This document shows positions 18,748-28,288 of a stretch of 64,000 bases of DNA, one piece after another. A program made the position numbers and the translations under genes. Position 1 is the first letter of the stretch, and each line of letters begins with the position of its first letter. The stretch is taken from assembly GCF_024189315.1 (NCBI RefSeq), contig NZ_JAIZEO010000001.1, forward strand, positions 558,001-622,000, read 5' to 3'. The notes below the pieces were generated by a model. That model made no database searches, was not told the DNA's origin, and saw nothing but the letters and a program-made list of their open reading frames with translations. The stretch is from Halobacillus sp. A5 (GTDB lineage: Bacteria; Bacillota; Bacilli; Bacillales; Halobacillaceae).

Positions 18748-19293
18748 ATGGACAAATTGCTACTCGTTCGTCACAGTGAAACAGAAGGACAGCATGAAGA
18801 CTCACCGTTAACAAAGCTGGGAGTACGCCAGGCTCAGATGCTTTCGGCATTTCTTGAACAAACCGGATATGAAATTGACAGGGTCATTTCCAGTCCTTTC
18901 TTAAGAGCTGTTGAAACCATCAAACCATTTGCTCAAAAGAAGGGGATAGAAATTGAGCTTGATGAAAGACTGGAAGAACGAATATTGAGCCATACACCAT
19001 TAGACGATTGGGAAGAAGTGTTGTACGATACTTTCAAAGACCCTGAGCTGAAAATGGCAGGCGGGGAATCTTCTACTGAGGCTAAACAGCGCGTACTCTC
19101 ACTTGTTGACGAATTAGAAGCCCAGTCAGGCAATTTCGTACTTGTAACTCACGGGAATTTATTGGCGCTGCTCCTTCAAAAGTATAATAGAGAATTCGGC
19201 TTTAATGAATGGAAGAGGCTTTCAAGACCAGATATTTTTCTTGTGCAGAAGCAGGGTGGAGATTATACAGTTGAACGTATTTGGCAGGATTAG
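18748..19293 (+). CDS. Histidine phosphatase superfamily protein (phosphoglycerate mutase-like)
   Basis: Protein of 181 residues. LLLVRHSETEG carries the phospho-accepting His and LVTHGNLLALLL the second His; VISSPFLRAVETIKPF is the usual arginine loop. The substrate is not predictable from this; cofactor-dependent mutase and phosphatase members look alike. ATG 18748 was chosen for GGGGGAG upstream; a longer in-frame start lacks a ribosome site. Confidence 0.85.
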   Translation: MDKLLLVRHSETEGQHEDSPLTKLGVRQAQMLSAFLEQTGYEIDRVISSPFLRAVETIKPFAQKKGIEIELDERLEERILSHTPLDDWEEVLYDTFKDPELKMAGGESSTEAKQRVLSLVDELEAQSGNFVLVTHGNLLALLLQKYNREFGFNEWKRLSRPDIFLVQKQGGDYTVERIWQD

Positions 19294-19424
19294 TTATTTT
19301 TCCGCAATAATTGCGATTTTTCCTCTGAATCGTTATCATAATAAAAGGAGTTTTGTTTAAGACTCGCATTTAAGGTGTATAGTTTAAGTGTACATCTTTA
19401 TTTTTTAAAAAAGGAGGAGATCAC

Positions 19425-19664
19425 ATGGCTTTTGTAATTACTTCCCCTTGTAAAGATGAGAAAGCTGGCGAATGTGTTGATGTTTGTCCAGTGGACTGTA
19501 TTGAAGAGGGTAAAGATATGTTCTATATCGATCCAGCAATCTGCATTGACTGCGGCGCCTGTGAAGCGGTATGTCCTGTAGAGGCTATCTATATTGAAGA
19601 CGAAGTTCCAGAGGAAGAAAACAAATACATCGAGTTGAACCGTAAGTTTTTTGAGGAGAAATAA
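19425..19664 (+). CDS. fer: Ferredoxin (seven-iron cysteine pattern)
   Basis: Protein of 79 residues, a small electron carrier. Cysteines are at 9, 17, 21, 25, 40, 43, 46 and 50. The spacing C9-x7-C17-x3-C21-P and CIDCGACEAVCP reproduces, shifted by one residue, the Azotobacter-type pattern in which C9, C17 and C50 hold a [3Fe-4S] cluster and C21, C40, C43 and C46 a [4Fe-4S] cluster. The acidic C-terminus is typical of Bacillus ferredoxins. AAGGAGGAG precedes ATG 19425. Confidence 0.92.
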   Translation: MAFVITSPCKDEKAGECVDVCPVDCIEEGKDMFYIDPAICIDCGACEAVCPVEAIYIEDEVPEEENKYIELNRKFFEEK

Positions 19665-19684
19665 TGAACACATATTTTAAGAAG

Positions 19685-19714
19685 ACCATCTCTTTTATTA
19701 GAGGTGGTTTTTTT
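19685..19714 (+). terminator. Terminator after ferredoxin
   Basis: ACCATCTCT (19685-19693) pairs with AGAGGTGGT (19700-19708) with one G-T pair, followed by a T-run. Confidence 0.85.
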
Positions 19715-19784
19715 GCAGGGCTGTTTTGAATAAATAACTCCCTGAAAGGGTATAAAACAATAGGCAGACAAGGAGGTTATTAAA

Positions 19785-20525
19785 GTGGGGAAATTAACAA
19801 ACAAAGTAGCTGTAATTACCGGAGCAAGCAGCGGAATTGGGAAAGCTATAGCCGAACAGTTAGCCGGTGAAGGCGCCAACGTTGTACTTGCTGCAAGAAG
19901 AGCACATAAATTGCAGAAGCTGGCTGAAAAAATCGAAGATGAATATGATGTCAGAACCGCGGTCGTAGAAACAGACGTGACGAAAAGAGTGGACGTTGAA
20001 GAACTCGTCAAGCAGACCAAAGATAAATTTAACTCCGTCGACATTTATGTAAATAACGCAGGAGTTATGCTGCTTTCTTTTCTGAAAAATGATCACGTAG
20101 ATGAATGGGAACAGATGGTGGACGTGAATATTAAAGGTGTGCTTTACGGAATTCATGCGGTACTTCCTCAAATGCTCGAGCAGAAATCCGGTCATATTGT
20201 CAATGTGTCTTCTGTAGCCGGTCATGAAGTCTTTCCATCGAGTACGGTTTATAGTGCCACGAAATATGCCGTTAAAGCATTGTCGATGGGTATGGAAAAA
20301 GAATTATCAAAATCTGGTGTCCGAGTGACTAATGTTTCGCCGGGAGCCGTGGATACGGAACTGACTGAGCATATAACGGATGGAGATGTTGTTGATATGT
20401 TTAAAAACAGGGAAATGACTCCGTTGGAATCAGAAGATATCGCCAATGCTGTAGCTTATGCTGTAATGCAGCCGGAATCTGTTAACGTCAATGAATTAAT
20501 TGTCAGACCCATGCATCAAAAATAG
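19785..20525 (+). CDS. Short-chain dehydrogenase/reductase
   Basis: Protein of 246 residues, classical SDR length. NAD(P) motif GASSGIGKAIAEQL at about 12-25, NNAGVM near 86, catalytic Ser in VNVSSVAG, and YSATKYAVK with the Tyr-Lys pair. The ARRAHKL after the second strand favours NADP. The substrate is unknown. The start is GTG 19785 after AAGGAGGTTATTAAA. Confidence 0.9.
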   Translation: MGKLTNKVAVITGASSGIGKAIAEQLAGEGANVVLAARRAHKLQKLAEKIEDEYDVRTAVVETDVTKRVDVEELVKQTKDKFNSVDIYVNNAGVMLLSFLKNDHVDEWEQMVDVNIKGVLYGIHAVLPQMLEQKSGHIVNVSSVAGHEVFPSSTVYSATKYAVKALSMGMEKELSKSGVRVTNVSPGAVDTELTEHITDGDVVDMFKNREMTPLESEDIANAVAYAVMQPESVNVNELIVRPMHQK

Positions 20526-20528
20526 AAT

Positions 20529-20557
20529 ACGCATGGCCGCTGAAGGCCATGCGTTAA
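20529..20557. terminator. Bidirectional terminator between the SDR and acylphosphatase genes
   Basis: ACGCATGGCC (20529-20538) pairs with GGCCATGCGT (20545-20554). It lies between two converging genes. Confidence 0.8.
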
Positions 20558-20563
20558 AACTTC

Positions 20564-20839
20564 TTAATAAATCACTTTGAATTTACGGTGACCTTTCTCT
20601 TCATCATAATCGTCTTCTTCTACTGCCTTAATTTTAATAAAAGGGCTCGGTCCTTCCTTTATCTCACGGGTGAACGATTGAAGGTCTTGTGCGCTTCCTT
20701 CCGCTTCTAATTCGACAGTTCCATCCTCTTTATTCTTCACCCATCCAGTCAGACCATACTGCTTCGCAAGGGATTGTGCTGTAGCCCGGAAACCGACACC
20801 TTGCACCTGTCCATGAAATACTAAATGTTTTCGTGCCAT
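20564..20839 (-). CDS. acyP: Acylphosphatase
   Basis: Protein of 91 residues hydrolysing acyl phosphates. The phosphate-binding loop GQVQGVGFRAT includes catalytic R18, and GWVKNKEDGTVE includes catalytic N36, the two essential residues. Length is typical. AGGAGGTGATCAT precedes ATG 20839. Confidence 0.95.
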   Translation of the reverse strand: MARKHLVFHGQVQGVGFRATAQSLAKQYGLTGWVKNKEDGTVELEAEGSAQDLQSFTREIKEGPSPFIKIKAVEEDDYDEEKGHRKFKVIY

Positions 20840-20902
20840 ATGATCACCTCCTTAGGTTATTTTACCGTTTTTATATTTCTGAAAACATGAGGATGAGTTA
20901 AA

Positions 20903-21877
20903 ATGAAAACAATTGACATTACAGAAATGAAAGATTTTTATTTTGGCCACGCTCAGTATGCAGAAGCATTAACGGGCTGTACAGTAATTCTATCAGAAGA
21001 AGGAGCAGTCGGTGGTGTAAATGTAAAAGGAGGAGCCCCCGGTACGAGGGAGACTGATTTATTAAAATCCGAGAATTTAGTCCAGGCCGTTCATGGCGTA
21101 TTTTTAGCAGGTGGAAGTGCCTACGGTTTAGAGGCCGGCAGCGGAGTAATGGAGTCGCTTGAGGAACGAGGTATTGGGTTTGAAACTAAGGAAGCTAGAA
21201 TTCCTATCGTTCCCGGTGCTATTTTATATGATCTCGGGGCAGGTTCTTCTAACATACGTCCTGATTCACGTATGGGGAAAGCAGCCTCAGAGGCTGCTTT
21301 TAGCCGTGCGCCATTTAAAAATGGGAATGTTGGTGCAGGGACAGGGGCTGTAGTTGGTAAAATCTTCGGAAATGACTACGCGATGAAAGGCGGCATCGGA
21401 AGCTTTGCTGTTCAGGTGAATGAATTACAGGTTGGAGCCGTCGTTGCGATTAATTGCTTTGGAGATATCATCAACCCCTATACTCAACAAAGAGTAGCCG
21501 GTGTATATGACAGGTGTCAGCAAACCTATTTGAAAACAGAACAGATTTTAAGGGAACAAATGTGGAGGAAGCAGGCGGATCATTTCAGCGGGAATACTTC
21601 ACTTGGAGCAGTTGTGACCAATGCTAAATTAACAAAAGCAGAATCAAATAAGCTGTGTGCTGTAGCTCATAATGGCTTTGCTCGTACAATGATGCCCGCT
21701 CATACATTTGTTGACGGCGATACCATCTTCTCCATGAGTTCAGGGAAAGTAGAAGTAGACGTAAATAGTTTAAGTTATTTATATACGTATGCAGTAGAAC
21801 AAGCGGTATTAACAGCGGCTGAGTCAGCCGAAAGCTGCTTAGGCATTCCGGCTAATCAAGATGCAAAAATGGAGTGA
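20903..21877 (+). CDS. P1/S58 family peptidase (DmpA-like L-aminopeptidase/D-esterase)
   Basis: Protein of 324 residues in the N-terminal nucleophile fold of the DmpA family, which self-cleaves before a Ser or Thr. Visible are VGGVNVKGGAPGTRETDLL, VFLAGGSAYGLEAGSGVM and the GNVGAGTGAVVGK segment preceding the beta-subunit region. The substrate could be N-terminal amino acids, amides or esters. It begins a run of three closely spaced genes with a gamma-glutamylcyclotransferase-like protein and a lipase-like hydrolase. Confidence 0.88.
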   Translation: MKTIDITEMKDFYFGHAQYAEALTGCTVILSEEGAVGGVNVKGGAPGTRETDLLKSENLVQAVHGVFLAGGSAYGLEAGSGVMESLEERGIGFETKEARIPIVPGAILYDLGAGSSNIRPDSRMGKAASEAAFSRAPFKNGNVGAGTGAVVGKIFGNDYAMKGGIGSFAVQVNELQVGAVVAINCFGDIINPYTQQRVAGVYDRCQQTYLKTEQILREQMWRKQADHFSGNTSLGAVVTNAKLTKAESNKLCAVAHNGFARTMMPAHTFVDGDTIFSMSSGKVEVDVNSLSYLYTYAVEQAVLTAAESAESCLGIPANQDAKME

Positions 21878-21883
21878 AAAGGT

Positions 21884-22774
21884 ATGTATTTATTTGTGTA
21901 TGGAACTCTTTGTAAAGGAGAAAGGAACCACCACTATGTGAAGAATGAAATATGTATAAGCGAGCAGGCTTTTATCCGGTCTAAGCTGTATAAAGGTGAA
22001 TTTTATTATCCTTTTATTGTACATCATGAGTCCGAGATTACTTTTGGGGAGTTATATAAGGTTGATGATGATATAGAGCCATTAATCGACAAGCTTGAAG
22101 GCTGGCACCCTGACGACCCCAGCCCTTTATTTCATAAGAAGCTTGTTCAAGTTCAAACGCCTAAAGTCGAGGTTGAAGCTTATACCTATTTTGGAAGTGC
22201 CCAATTAAATAAAGAAAAAGAGATTCGTTCCGGAGACTGGAAGGTAGAGGGTGTCATAAATACACAACCTGTTTATTATTTTGCCTATGGCTCCTGCATG
22301 GATAATGCCCGCTTTAAAAAAGCAGGTGTCGATCACTTATTTGAGAGAATTATCGGAGGGGCTCACCTTAATCATTATGAAATGTTATTTTCCCACCATT
22401 TAACAGATGGAGCACGGGCAGATATAGGGGAAGCTGAAAATGGACTTGTGGAAGGTGTATTGTATGAAGTAAATGAAGAAGCACTCGATTATTTATACAT
22501 GAGAGAGGGTGTGTACTCTTACTGGTACCGTCCCACAGTCGTAACGGTTAAAAGAAACGAGACGACTTACCGCGCTCTTACATTTACAGTAATCACGAAA
22601 AACCCAAATAAGGCAGTGCCTCTTCATTATGCTATCGAAATACATAGAGGAGCAGCAAGACATCTTTCAAAATCATATGGCGAACAAATCGTTAATACGT
22701 TCACTCAGCATCTTCCTGTGGAAGGCTTCATTGAGTATCTTGAGGAGTGGCGGAATAAAGGAGGACCCTGTTAG
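21884..22774 (+). CDS. Tandem gamma-glutamylcyclotransferase-like protein
   Basis: Protein of 296 residues with two domains of the AIG2/BtrG type. The first starts MYLFVYGTLCKGERNH; the second starts near residue 131 with YYFAYGSCMDNARF. Such domains release 5-oxoproline from gamma-glutamyl amines or peptides. Domain 1 keeps an acidic residue in LIDKLEGW; domain 2 has YLYMREGVY at the matching place. The tandem arrangement is less common than single domains. GGAGTG precedes ATG 21884; the next gene begins at the base after the stop. Confidence 0.8.
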   Translation: MYLFVYGTLCKGERNHHYVKNEICISEQAFIRSKLYKGEFYYPFIVHHESEITFGELYKVDDDIEPLIDKLEGWHPDDPSPLFHKKLVQVQTPKVEVEAYTYFGSAQLNKEKEIRSGDWKVEGVINTQPVYYFAYGSCMDNARFKKAGVDHLFERIIGGAHLNHYEMLFSHHLTDGARADIGEAENGLVEGVLYEVNEEALDYLYMREGVYSYWYRPTVVTVKRNETTYRALTFTVITKNPNKAVPLHYAIEIHRGAARHLSKSYGEQIVNTFTQHLPVEGFIEYLEEWRNKGGPC

Positions 22775-23590
22775 GTGAAAAAGGAATGGAAACAATACGC
22801 AGCGCGTGATTTCTCAACATTATTCTATTTACATTATAATAATGGTAATTCACAACGCGCTCTAATTATGGTGCACGGAATAACGGTGGAAGTTAAGCAT
22901 CATGAAGAAATGGCCAAGGTCTATAAAGCAGGAGGGGATATTTTTCTGCCACTTCTGCGGGGTTACGATTCTCAACATGCAAAAGGGAAGTTGGATTATA
23001 TTGGTCAATATGATGATGACTTATTTGACTTTATCCATTTTATTCGAAAGCAGGGATATCAAGAGATTATATTAGCAGGTCATTCCATGGGGTGTGCCAA
23101 CCTGTTAAGACTTATCTATAAAAACGAGAAAGCAGCAGACGGCTATGTGTTTTTCGCTCCTTACTTCCATCCGGAAATTCCTGTTTATCAAGAGGATGTA
23201 AATGAACACTTTAAACCTGAAACAGAAGTGGATTATAAAGTCTTTTCAAAAAAAGCCGCGGCATTGGCCTTGCTTCAAAAGCTTGGCATTCAACGATTCA
23301 ACAATCAGACTGTAGCTATAGTACCAGATGAGTTTTCAGAAGGAGACCTTGTGCATTTATCATTTAAGCTGATGTTTTCAAGGTTTCTTGAGCCTTTCCC
23401 TGGACAAATGTCTATGATAAAAAAGTTTATAACGTTTATAGGAGAGAAGGATGAATTTATTGTGCCTTCAAAGCTTCAAAGGTGGCATAGGGATACGTTC
23501 TTACAAGATGTCTTAATCATACCTGGGGAAGATCATAATCATTTACTCCACAACGAAATCGTCCATAAGAAGTTGGAAGAAGTGTTATAG
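22775..23590 (+). CDS. Alpha/beta hydrolase, monoacylglycerol lipase-like
   Basis: Protein of 271 residues. LIMVHGITVE is the oxyanion strand, LAGHSMGCANLL the nucleophile elbow, GEKDEFIVP the acid and EDHNHLLH the His, so the triad is complete. The substrate may be a lysophospholipid or monoglyceride, by family only. The start is GTG 22775, directly after the previous stop, with AAAGGAGG just inside the preceding gene, showing translational coupling. Confidence 0.85.
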   Translation: MKKEWKQYAARDFSTLFYLHYNNGNSQRALIMVHGITVEVKHHEEMAKVYKAGGDIFLPLLRGYDSQHAKGKLDYIGQYDDDLFDFIHFIRKQGYQEIILAGHSMGCANLLRLIYKNEKAADGYVFFAPYFHPEIPVYQEDVNEHFKPETEVDYKVFSKKAAALALLQKLGIQRFNNQTVAIVPDEFSEGDLVHLSFKLMFSRFLEPFPGQMSMIKKFITFIGEKDEFIVPSKLQRWHRDTFLQDVLIIPGEDHNHLLHNEIVHKKLEEVL

Positions 23591-23603
23591 CCTTCTCCCT
23601 CAA

Positions 23604-23632
23604 TTAACGAGCAGTTCTCTTTCTGCTATAAT
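23604..23632 (+). promoter_or_regulatory. Predicted sigma-A promoter of the dynamin-like gene
   Basis: TTAACG (23604-23609), a 17-base spacer, then TATAAT (23627-23632). It lies 44 bases before the ATG. Confidence 0.6.
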
Positions 23633-23675
23633 ATATTCCAAAGCCTACTGAACGACATGAAAAGGAGAATAGCAG

Positions 23676-26600
23676 ATGTCTGTGATCATCCGAGAGAAAC
23701 GGGACACCGCATTAAAAGAAATTGCAAAAGTATATGAAAAAATCGAAAAGAACCATCCTGTACCCGCAGAAAAAACACTAGACCTTGCAGAGAAGGCTGA
23801 CCAAAATGAAGTAGTTATCGGTTTTGCCGGTCATTTCTCAGCAGGAAAATCTTCCATGATCAATTATTTAACGGGAGAAGACGTTTTACCTTCGAGTCCG
23901 ATTCCGACAAGCGCTAATATTGTAAAGTTGTCTTCTGGTGATCCTTTTACCACTGTGTTTTTTAAAGAAAAATCTGCCGAAAAATATTTAGGTGCTGTTC
24001 CTATAGAAACCATCAGACGTTTATGTAAGGATGGGGAGACGATTTCCGGAATTGAGATTTCCCGGGAGATCCCCGCTCTTCCTGACAATGTCAAGCTGAT
24101 TGATACACCGGGAGTCGATTCTACGAATGATGCTGACCGGGTGATTACGGAGTCCGCCCTGCATGTGATGGATCATATGTATTATGTAATGGATTATAAC
24201 CATGTACAGTCTGAAGTGAATTTAAATTTCCTTTTAGAAATGCAGAAACGAAACATTTCCTTTTCTATCATTATTAATCAAGTGGACAAGCACCGCGAGG
24301 AAGAATTACCTTTTTACAGCTTTTCAAGAAGTGTAAGTGAATCTCTACAACTTTGGGGAATTCAACCCGATGATATTTTCTATACGTCTTTAAAAAAGCC
24401 TGTCCACTCATATAGTGAAGTTGATCGTTTACAATCAAGTTTCAGCCGTCATTTTCAAGAAGAGGATACGGTTTATCATGCATCGCAACAATTGGAAAGG
24501 ATTATAGATGAGTGTAAAGAAGAATACCGTGAACAATTTGAGGATGAGCTTAATCAAATTGATGCAGACTTAAGTGAAGCAGTACGTATGATAGAAACTC
24601 AAAGTTATGAAGGTATTGACCCTTTAAAAGAAAAGAATTTGATTCCAGAAGCAAAGAACCATTTTAACGACCGTGTGAAAAAGTTTATATCCAATGCTTA
24701 TCTCATGCCTAGTGAAGTAAGAGAGAAAGCAGAGGCATATCTTGTTTCTGAGAAGGCAGACTTTAAAGTGGGGCTTATTTTCTCCGGAAAGAAAACAGAA
24801 GAGGAACGAGTACAGAGAAAAGAAGCATTCGTTAGGGTGCTGGTCGACACAGCTGAAAAAAATTTAGTTTGGCCCCTTAGGGAGCGTGTAAACCAGTTTC
24901 TGGAGGAGTACGAGATTAGTAATGATTCTCTAGTTGAAGATGTCCAGAAACTAACGTTTAGCTATCCTGTAGATGAACGGATCAGCACTTTGATAGAACC
25001 AGGTGCTTCTGTAACAGGAGAGTATGTACTAAGGTATACTGACCAGCTGGCTAAAGATATTCAAAAATTTTACCGTGGGGAAATGGAGGGGCTGCGTCAA
25101 TCCTTTGAAGAAGAATTACTTCAATCCATTCAACTGGAGGCAGCACACCATAAGGAACTTTTTGAAGCCATTGAGGAAAAAGGAAGGCTTGAAACACGGC
25201 GTCAAATAATAGAAGAAGAGATTGCCCATTATATAAACGAATTGTTGAACAACGATGGAGCGGGAGAAGAAAAGAGACAAGAAAGCATTTTAACCGCTGT
25301 TAATCAACGATTGAATGAAATTAAGGAAGTAGAGTTGCAAACAACAGAACCTGACCTGGATAGAAGCTCACCTAAAGAGAAGCCGGACAAGCTTACTCCC
25401 CAGAAAAATAAGGGATTAAATGATACTCAGGAAGATGAGCTTGAAGAAAAAATCAATAAAGTTTCTTCAATTTTAAAAGGGGCGGCAGGTTTTAATTCTC
25501 TTCTCGACCAGCTTAAGGAGAAGCAGGACCGTTTGGTGAACAAAGAGTATACGATTGCATTGTTCGGGGCATTTAGTGCAGGGAAATCCTCCTTCGCCAA
25601 CGCGATCCTCGGAGATAATATTTTACCAGTGTCCCCTAACCCTATGACGGCAACTATTAATAAAATAACTAAACCAACAGATGGCCAAAGTCATCAAACT
25701 GTTTTGGTTAAGGTCAAGGCGGAAACAGAACTATTAGATGATCTAAAGCACGCTACAGAAGATAATGGGAATCATTTTAATTCACTGCAAGCAGCTTATT
25801 CGGATATCAGCCAGTGGAAAGAAGGGGAACTTGAGCAGCTTAACCATAAAAACAGATCATTCATTCAAGCTTTTCTTAAAGGGTATTCCTATATGAATGA
25901 GAATATCGGAATTGAAATGCAAATTGAATGGAACCAGTTGGCTTCCTTTGTCTCAAATGAAGAGACCTCTTGTTTTATTGAGTGGGTGGAAATATTTTTT
26001 GATTGTGAGTGGACTCGCAAGGGAGTGACTTTAGTTGACACTCCGGGAGCGGATTCTGTCAATGCCCGTCATACGAATGTATCTTTTGAGTATATCAAAA
26101 ATGCGGATGCGATTTTATTTGTCACTTATTATAACCATCCTTTCTCTAAAGCTGATGAATCCTTTCTTAAGCAGCTGGGACGGGTGAAAGATGCTTTTTC
26201 CATGGATAAAATGTTCTTCATTATTAATGCATCAGACCTGGCAGATTCTCAGGATGAAAAAGAGCAGGTGGAAGAATACGTTACTGATCAACTACAAGCC
26301 TTTCAAATAAGAAAACCTAGATTATTTTCATTATCCAGTTTAAATGGGTTGAAAAATAAGCTGGAGCACAAGACTCTTGATTCTTCGGGGTTAGCTCTTT
26401 TTGAAGAAGAATTTGAGATTTTCTTAAAGGATGAGTTAACGCAGGTATTAAAGCACTCGATTCAAAATGATTTTGATTATGCATGCAGGTTGCTGCAATC
26501 TTACATTAATAATGCAGCTATGGATGAACAGCAGAGAGAGCAGCAATTAAACAAACTGTATAATAACCAGCTCGCTATTCTCCCATTGATTCATGAACGG

Positions 26601-27296
26601 TCATTTAACAGTGTGTATGCGAAAGTCGAGCAAAAGGTAGAAAAGCAATTGTTTTATGCCCACGAACGAATGATGCTTAATTTCACCGATTTTTTTAAAA
26701 ATCATATTAACCCATCAGTTATAAGTGGTTCACATAATCAAGCTAAAGACCAGTTAAAATCTGCTCTTAAACCGATGTTAAATGAAATTGACTTCGAAAT
26801 GAATCAAGAATTAAGAGCAATTTCTCTGCGAATGGAAGGTTTTGTTGAGCAGTTATTGAATCAAACTCAAAAAGAGGTACAGACTGCCGTAAATAAATAT
26901 GAGCCTGAACTTTCATTGAGTAACCGTGAGTGGTCTGCCAAAGATGGATCAGTTATGCAATTTAATGAAACTGTACCAGTTGATAAGGCAGAATTAAATC
27001 AAACATTGAAACTTTTTAAAGGTACTAAATCTTTTTTTGAAGGAAATGAAAAAGTACGAATGAAGGATCAAATGGCTCAAGTTCTTCAGGAGCCTCTAAA
27101 AGTTGTAATAATGGATTCGATCGAGTCCTTTACAGCTCATTCCCAGAACCTATTTAACATGAGAATCAGCACAATGAAAGATGAATGGAGTAGTGAAATT
27201 AACCAATATTTTGAGAATCAGAAAATGAGTTTAAGGGAAGAGGTAAATAGTGAAGACCTTTATAGGCGGCTTGAGCAGTTAAATCGAGTGGTTTAA
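23676..27296 (+). CDS. dynA: Dynamin-like GTPase DynA (two GTPase modules)
   Basis: Protein of 1206 residues, close to B. subtilis DynA (about 1193). It contains two dynamin-like halves. Half 1: P-loop GHFSAGKSS near residue 51, DTPGVDS, NQVDKH. Half 2: GAFSAGKSS near residue 631, DTPGADS, NASDLAD. Long helical, coiled-coil-prone segments follow each GTPase. DynA tethers and fuses membranes and helps against membrane damage and phage. In B. subtilis it is next to ypbQ; here the two are 23 kb apart. Confidence 0.95.
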   Translation: MSVIIREKRDTALKEIAKVYEKIEKNHPVPAEKTLDLAEKADQNEVVIGFAGHFSAGKSSMINYLTGEDVLPSSPIPTSANIVKLSSGDPFTTVFFKEKSAEKYLGAVPIETIRRLCKDGETISGIEISREIPALPDNVKLIDTPGVDSTNDADRVITESALHVMDHMYYVMDYNHVQSEVNLNFLLEMQKRNISFSIIINQVDKHREEELPFYSFSRSVSESLQLWGIQPDDIFYTSLKKPVHSYSEVDRLQSSFSRHFQEEDTVYHASQQLERIIDECKEEYREQFEDELNQIDADLSEAVRMIETQSYEGIDPLKEKNLIPEAKNHFNDRVKKFISNAYLMPSEVREKAEAYLVSEKADFKVGLIFSGKKTEEERVQRKEAFVRVLVDTAEKNLVWPLRERVNQFLEEYEISNDSLVEDVQKLTFSYPVDERISTLIEPGASVTGEYVLRYTDQLAKDIQKFYRGEMEGLRQSFEEELLQSIQLEAAHHKELFEAIEEKGRLETRRQIIEEEIAHYINELLNNDGAGEEKRQESILTAVNQRLNEIKEVELQTTEPDLDRSSPKEKPDKLTPQKNKGLNDTQEDELEEKINKVSSILKGAAGFNSLLDQLKEKQDRLVNKEYTIALFGAFSAGKSSFANAILGDNILPVSPNPMTATINKITKPTDGQSHQTVLVKVKAETELLDDLKHATEDNGNHFNSLQAAYSDISQWKEGELEQLNHKNRSFIQAFLKGYSYMNENIGIEMQIEWNQLASFVSNEETSCFIEWVEIFFDCEWTRKGVTLVDTPGADSVNARHTNVSFEYIKNADAILFVTYYNHPFSKADESFLKQLGRVKDAFSMDKMFFIINASDLADSQDEKEQVEEYVTDQLQAFQIRKPRLFSLSSLNGLKNKLEHKTLDSSGLALFEEEFEIFLKDELTQVLKHSIQNDFDYACRLLQSYINNAAMDEQQREQQLNKLYNNQLAILPLIHERSFNSVYAKVEQKVEKQLFYAHERMMLNFTDFFKNHINPSVISGSHNQAKDQLKSALKPMLNEIDFEMNQELRAISLRMEGFVEQLLNQTQKEVQTAVNKYEPELSLSNREWSAKDGSVMQFNETVPVDKAELNQTLKLFKGTKSFFEGNEKVRMKDQMAQVLQEPLKVVIMDSIESFTAHSQNLFNMRISTMKDEWSSEINQYFENQKMSLREEVNSEDLYRRLEQLNRVV

Positions 27297-27400
27297 AGGG
27301 TTCCATTAAATTTACACGGAGCATGCCAATTTAATTTATCATTGTATTTATTGCGGCTATGGTTGTTTTCAGTATGTATATTAAATAGAACTAAAAAATA

Positions 27401-27438
27401 AAAGGGGTATGGACCAAAAAAGTTCATACCCCTTTTTC
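27401..27438. terminator. Bidirectional terminator between dynA and the lipoprotein gene
   Basis: AAAGGGGTATGGAC (27401-27414) pairs with GTTCATACCCCTTT (27422-27435), A-rich on the left and T-rich on the right. Confidence 0.85.
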
Positions 27439-27441
27439 TTA

Positions 27442-28149
27442 TTAAATAAGTACCTCGACATCAGCATTTTCTCGAAGATCGTCAATCAGTTCAGTTACTT
27501 GTTCGTTTTCCTTCTGTGTAATTAACTGCTGTTCAATCTGTTCTTTTGCTTCGTCGTAGTCTGGCGCTTCATCGCCTTGCTGTTCGCTCATTGCATCATA
27601 TTGCTCTTCTATTTCTTCTTCGGTGACTTCGGCTTCTTCTGTATTTTCTTCTACGTATTTATTAATGACTAAACTGCGCTCCAGTTCTTCTCTAACTGTT
27701 TTTTCGTCTAAGTCAGCCTGTTCATAGGCTTCTTCCTGTGCTTCTTCACTTTCAAATTGGGACGTGAATTCATCGTAGCGCTCATCTATTTCTTCTTCGG
27801 AAGCTTCATGTCCTTCGTTTTCTGCTTCCTGTTTAAGTAATTCCATTCCAATCATTTCATCAACTACGCTTTGTTCAATTTGATCTTCCTGACCTTCCAT
27901 GTCCATTCCCATGGATTCATATTGCTGTTCCGCATTGGCCAGCTGCTGATCAAAATCTTGACGGGAAATTTCTTCTCCGTTTACTGTAGCTACAGGTCCA
28001 TCACTGGTGCTTTCTTCACTGTCATCTTCAGAGCTTTCCTCCGTTTGACCTTCATCATTACTGTCACCTTCAGTATTTTCTCCAGCACAAGCAGCCAGAC
28101 CAAACATGGTGATTAAAGATAGTAACGCAGCTAATAAAGTGTTTTTCAT
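27442..28149 (-). CDS. SurA-N-domain lipoprotein, very acidic
   Basis: Protein of 235 residues. A signal peptide ends in lipobox LAAC (18-21), so it should be anchored outside the membrane. A Ser/Glu/Asp-rich linker follows, then VATVNGEEISRQDFDQQL and a helical SurA/PrsA-type N-terminal chaperone domain to the end. I see no parvulin PPIase domain, unlike PrsA. The acidity fits a salt-adapted exterior. ATG 28149 (MKNTLLAAL) has AAGGAGCG upstream; the longer in-frame start would spoil the signal peptide. Confidence 0.82.
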   Translation of the reverse strand: MKNTLLAALLSLITMFGLAACAGENTEGDSNDEGQTEESSEDDSEESTSDGPVATVNGEEISRQDFDQQLANAEQQYESMGMDMEGQEDQIEQSVVDEMIGMELLKQEAENEGHEASEEEIDERYDEFTSQFESEEAQEEAYEQADLDEKTVREELERSLVINKYVEENTEEAEVTEEEIEEQYDAMSEQQGDEAPDYDEAKEQIEQQLITQKENEQVTELIDDLRENADVEVLI

Positions 28150-28288
28150 CTTTCTATTCGCTCCTTTTTCGTAGTAAAGCATAAAGCATTATACGGAGTG
28201 TAGCACAAGAGTATAATTGAAGTAAAACTCTAAGGTTATATTTCCACAGTATTTACATAGAATGAGCATACAGGGAGGGGGATTTTGC

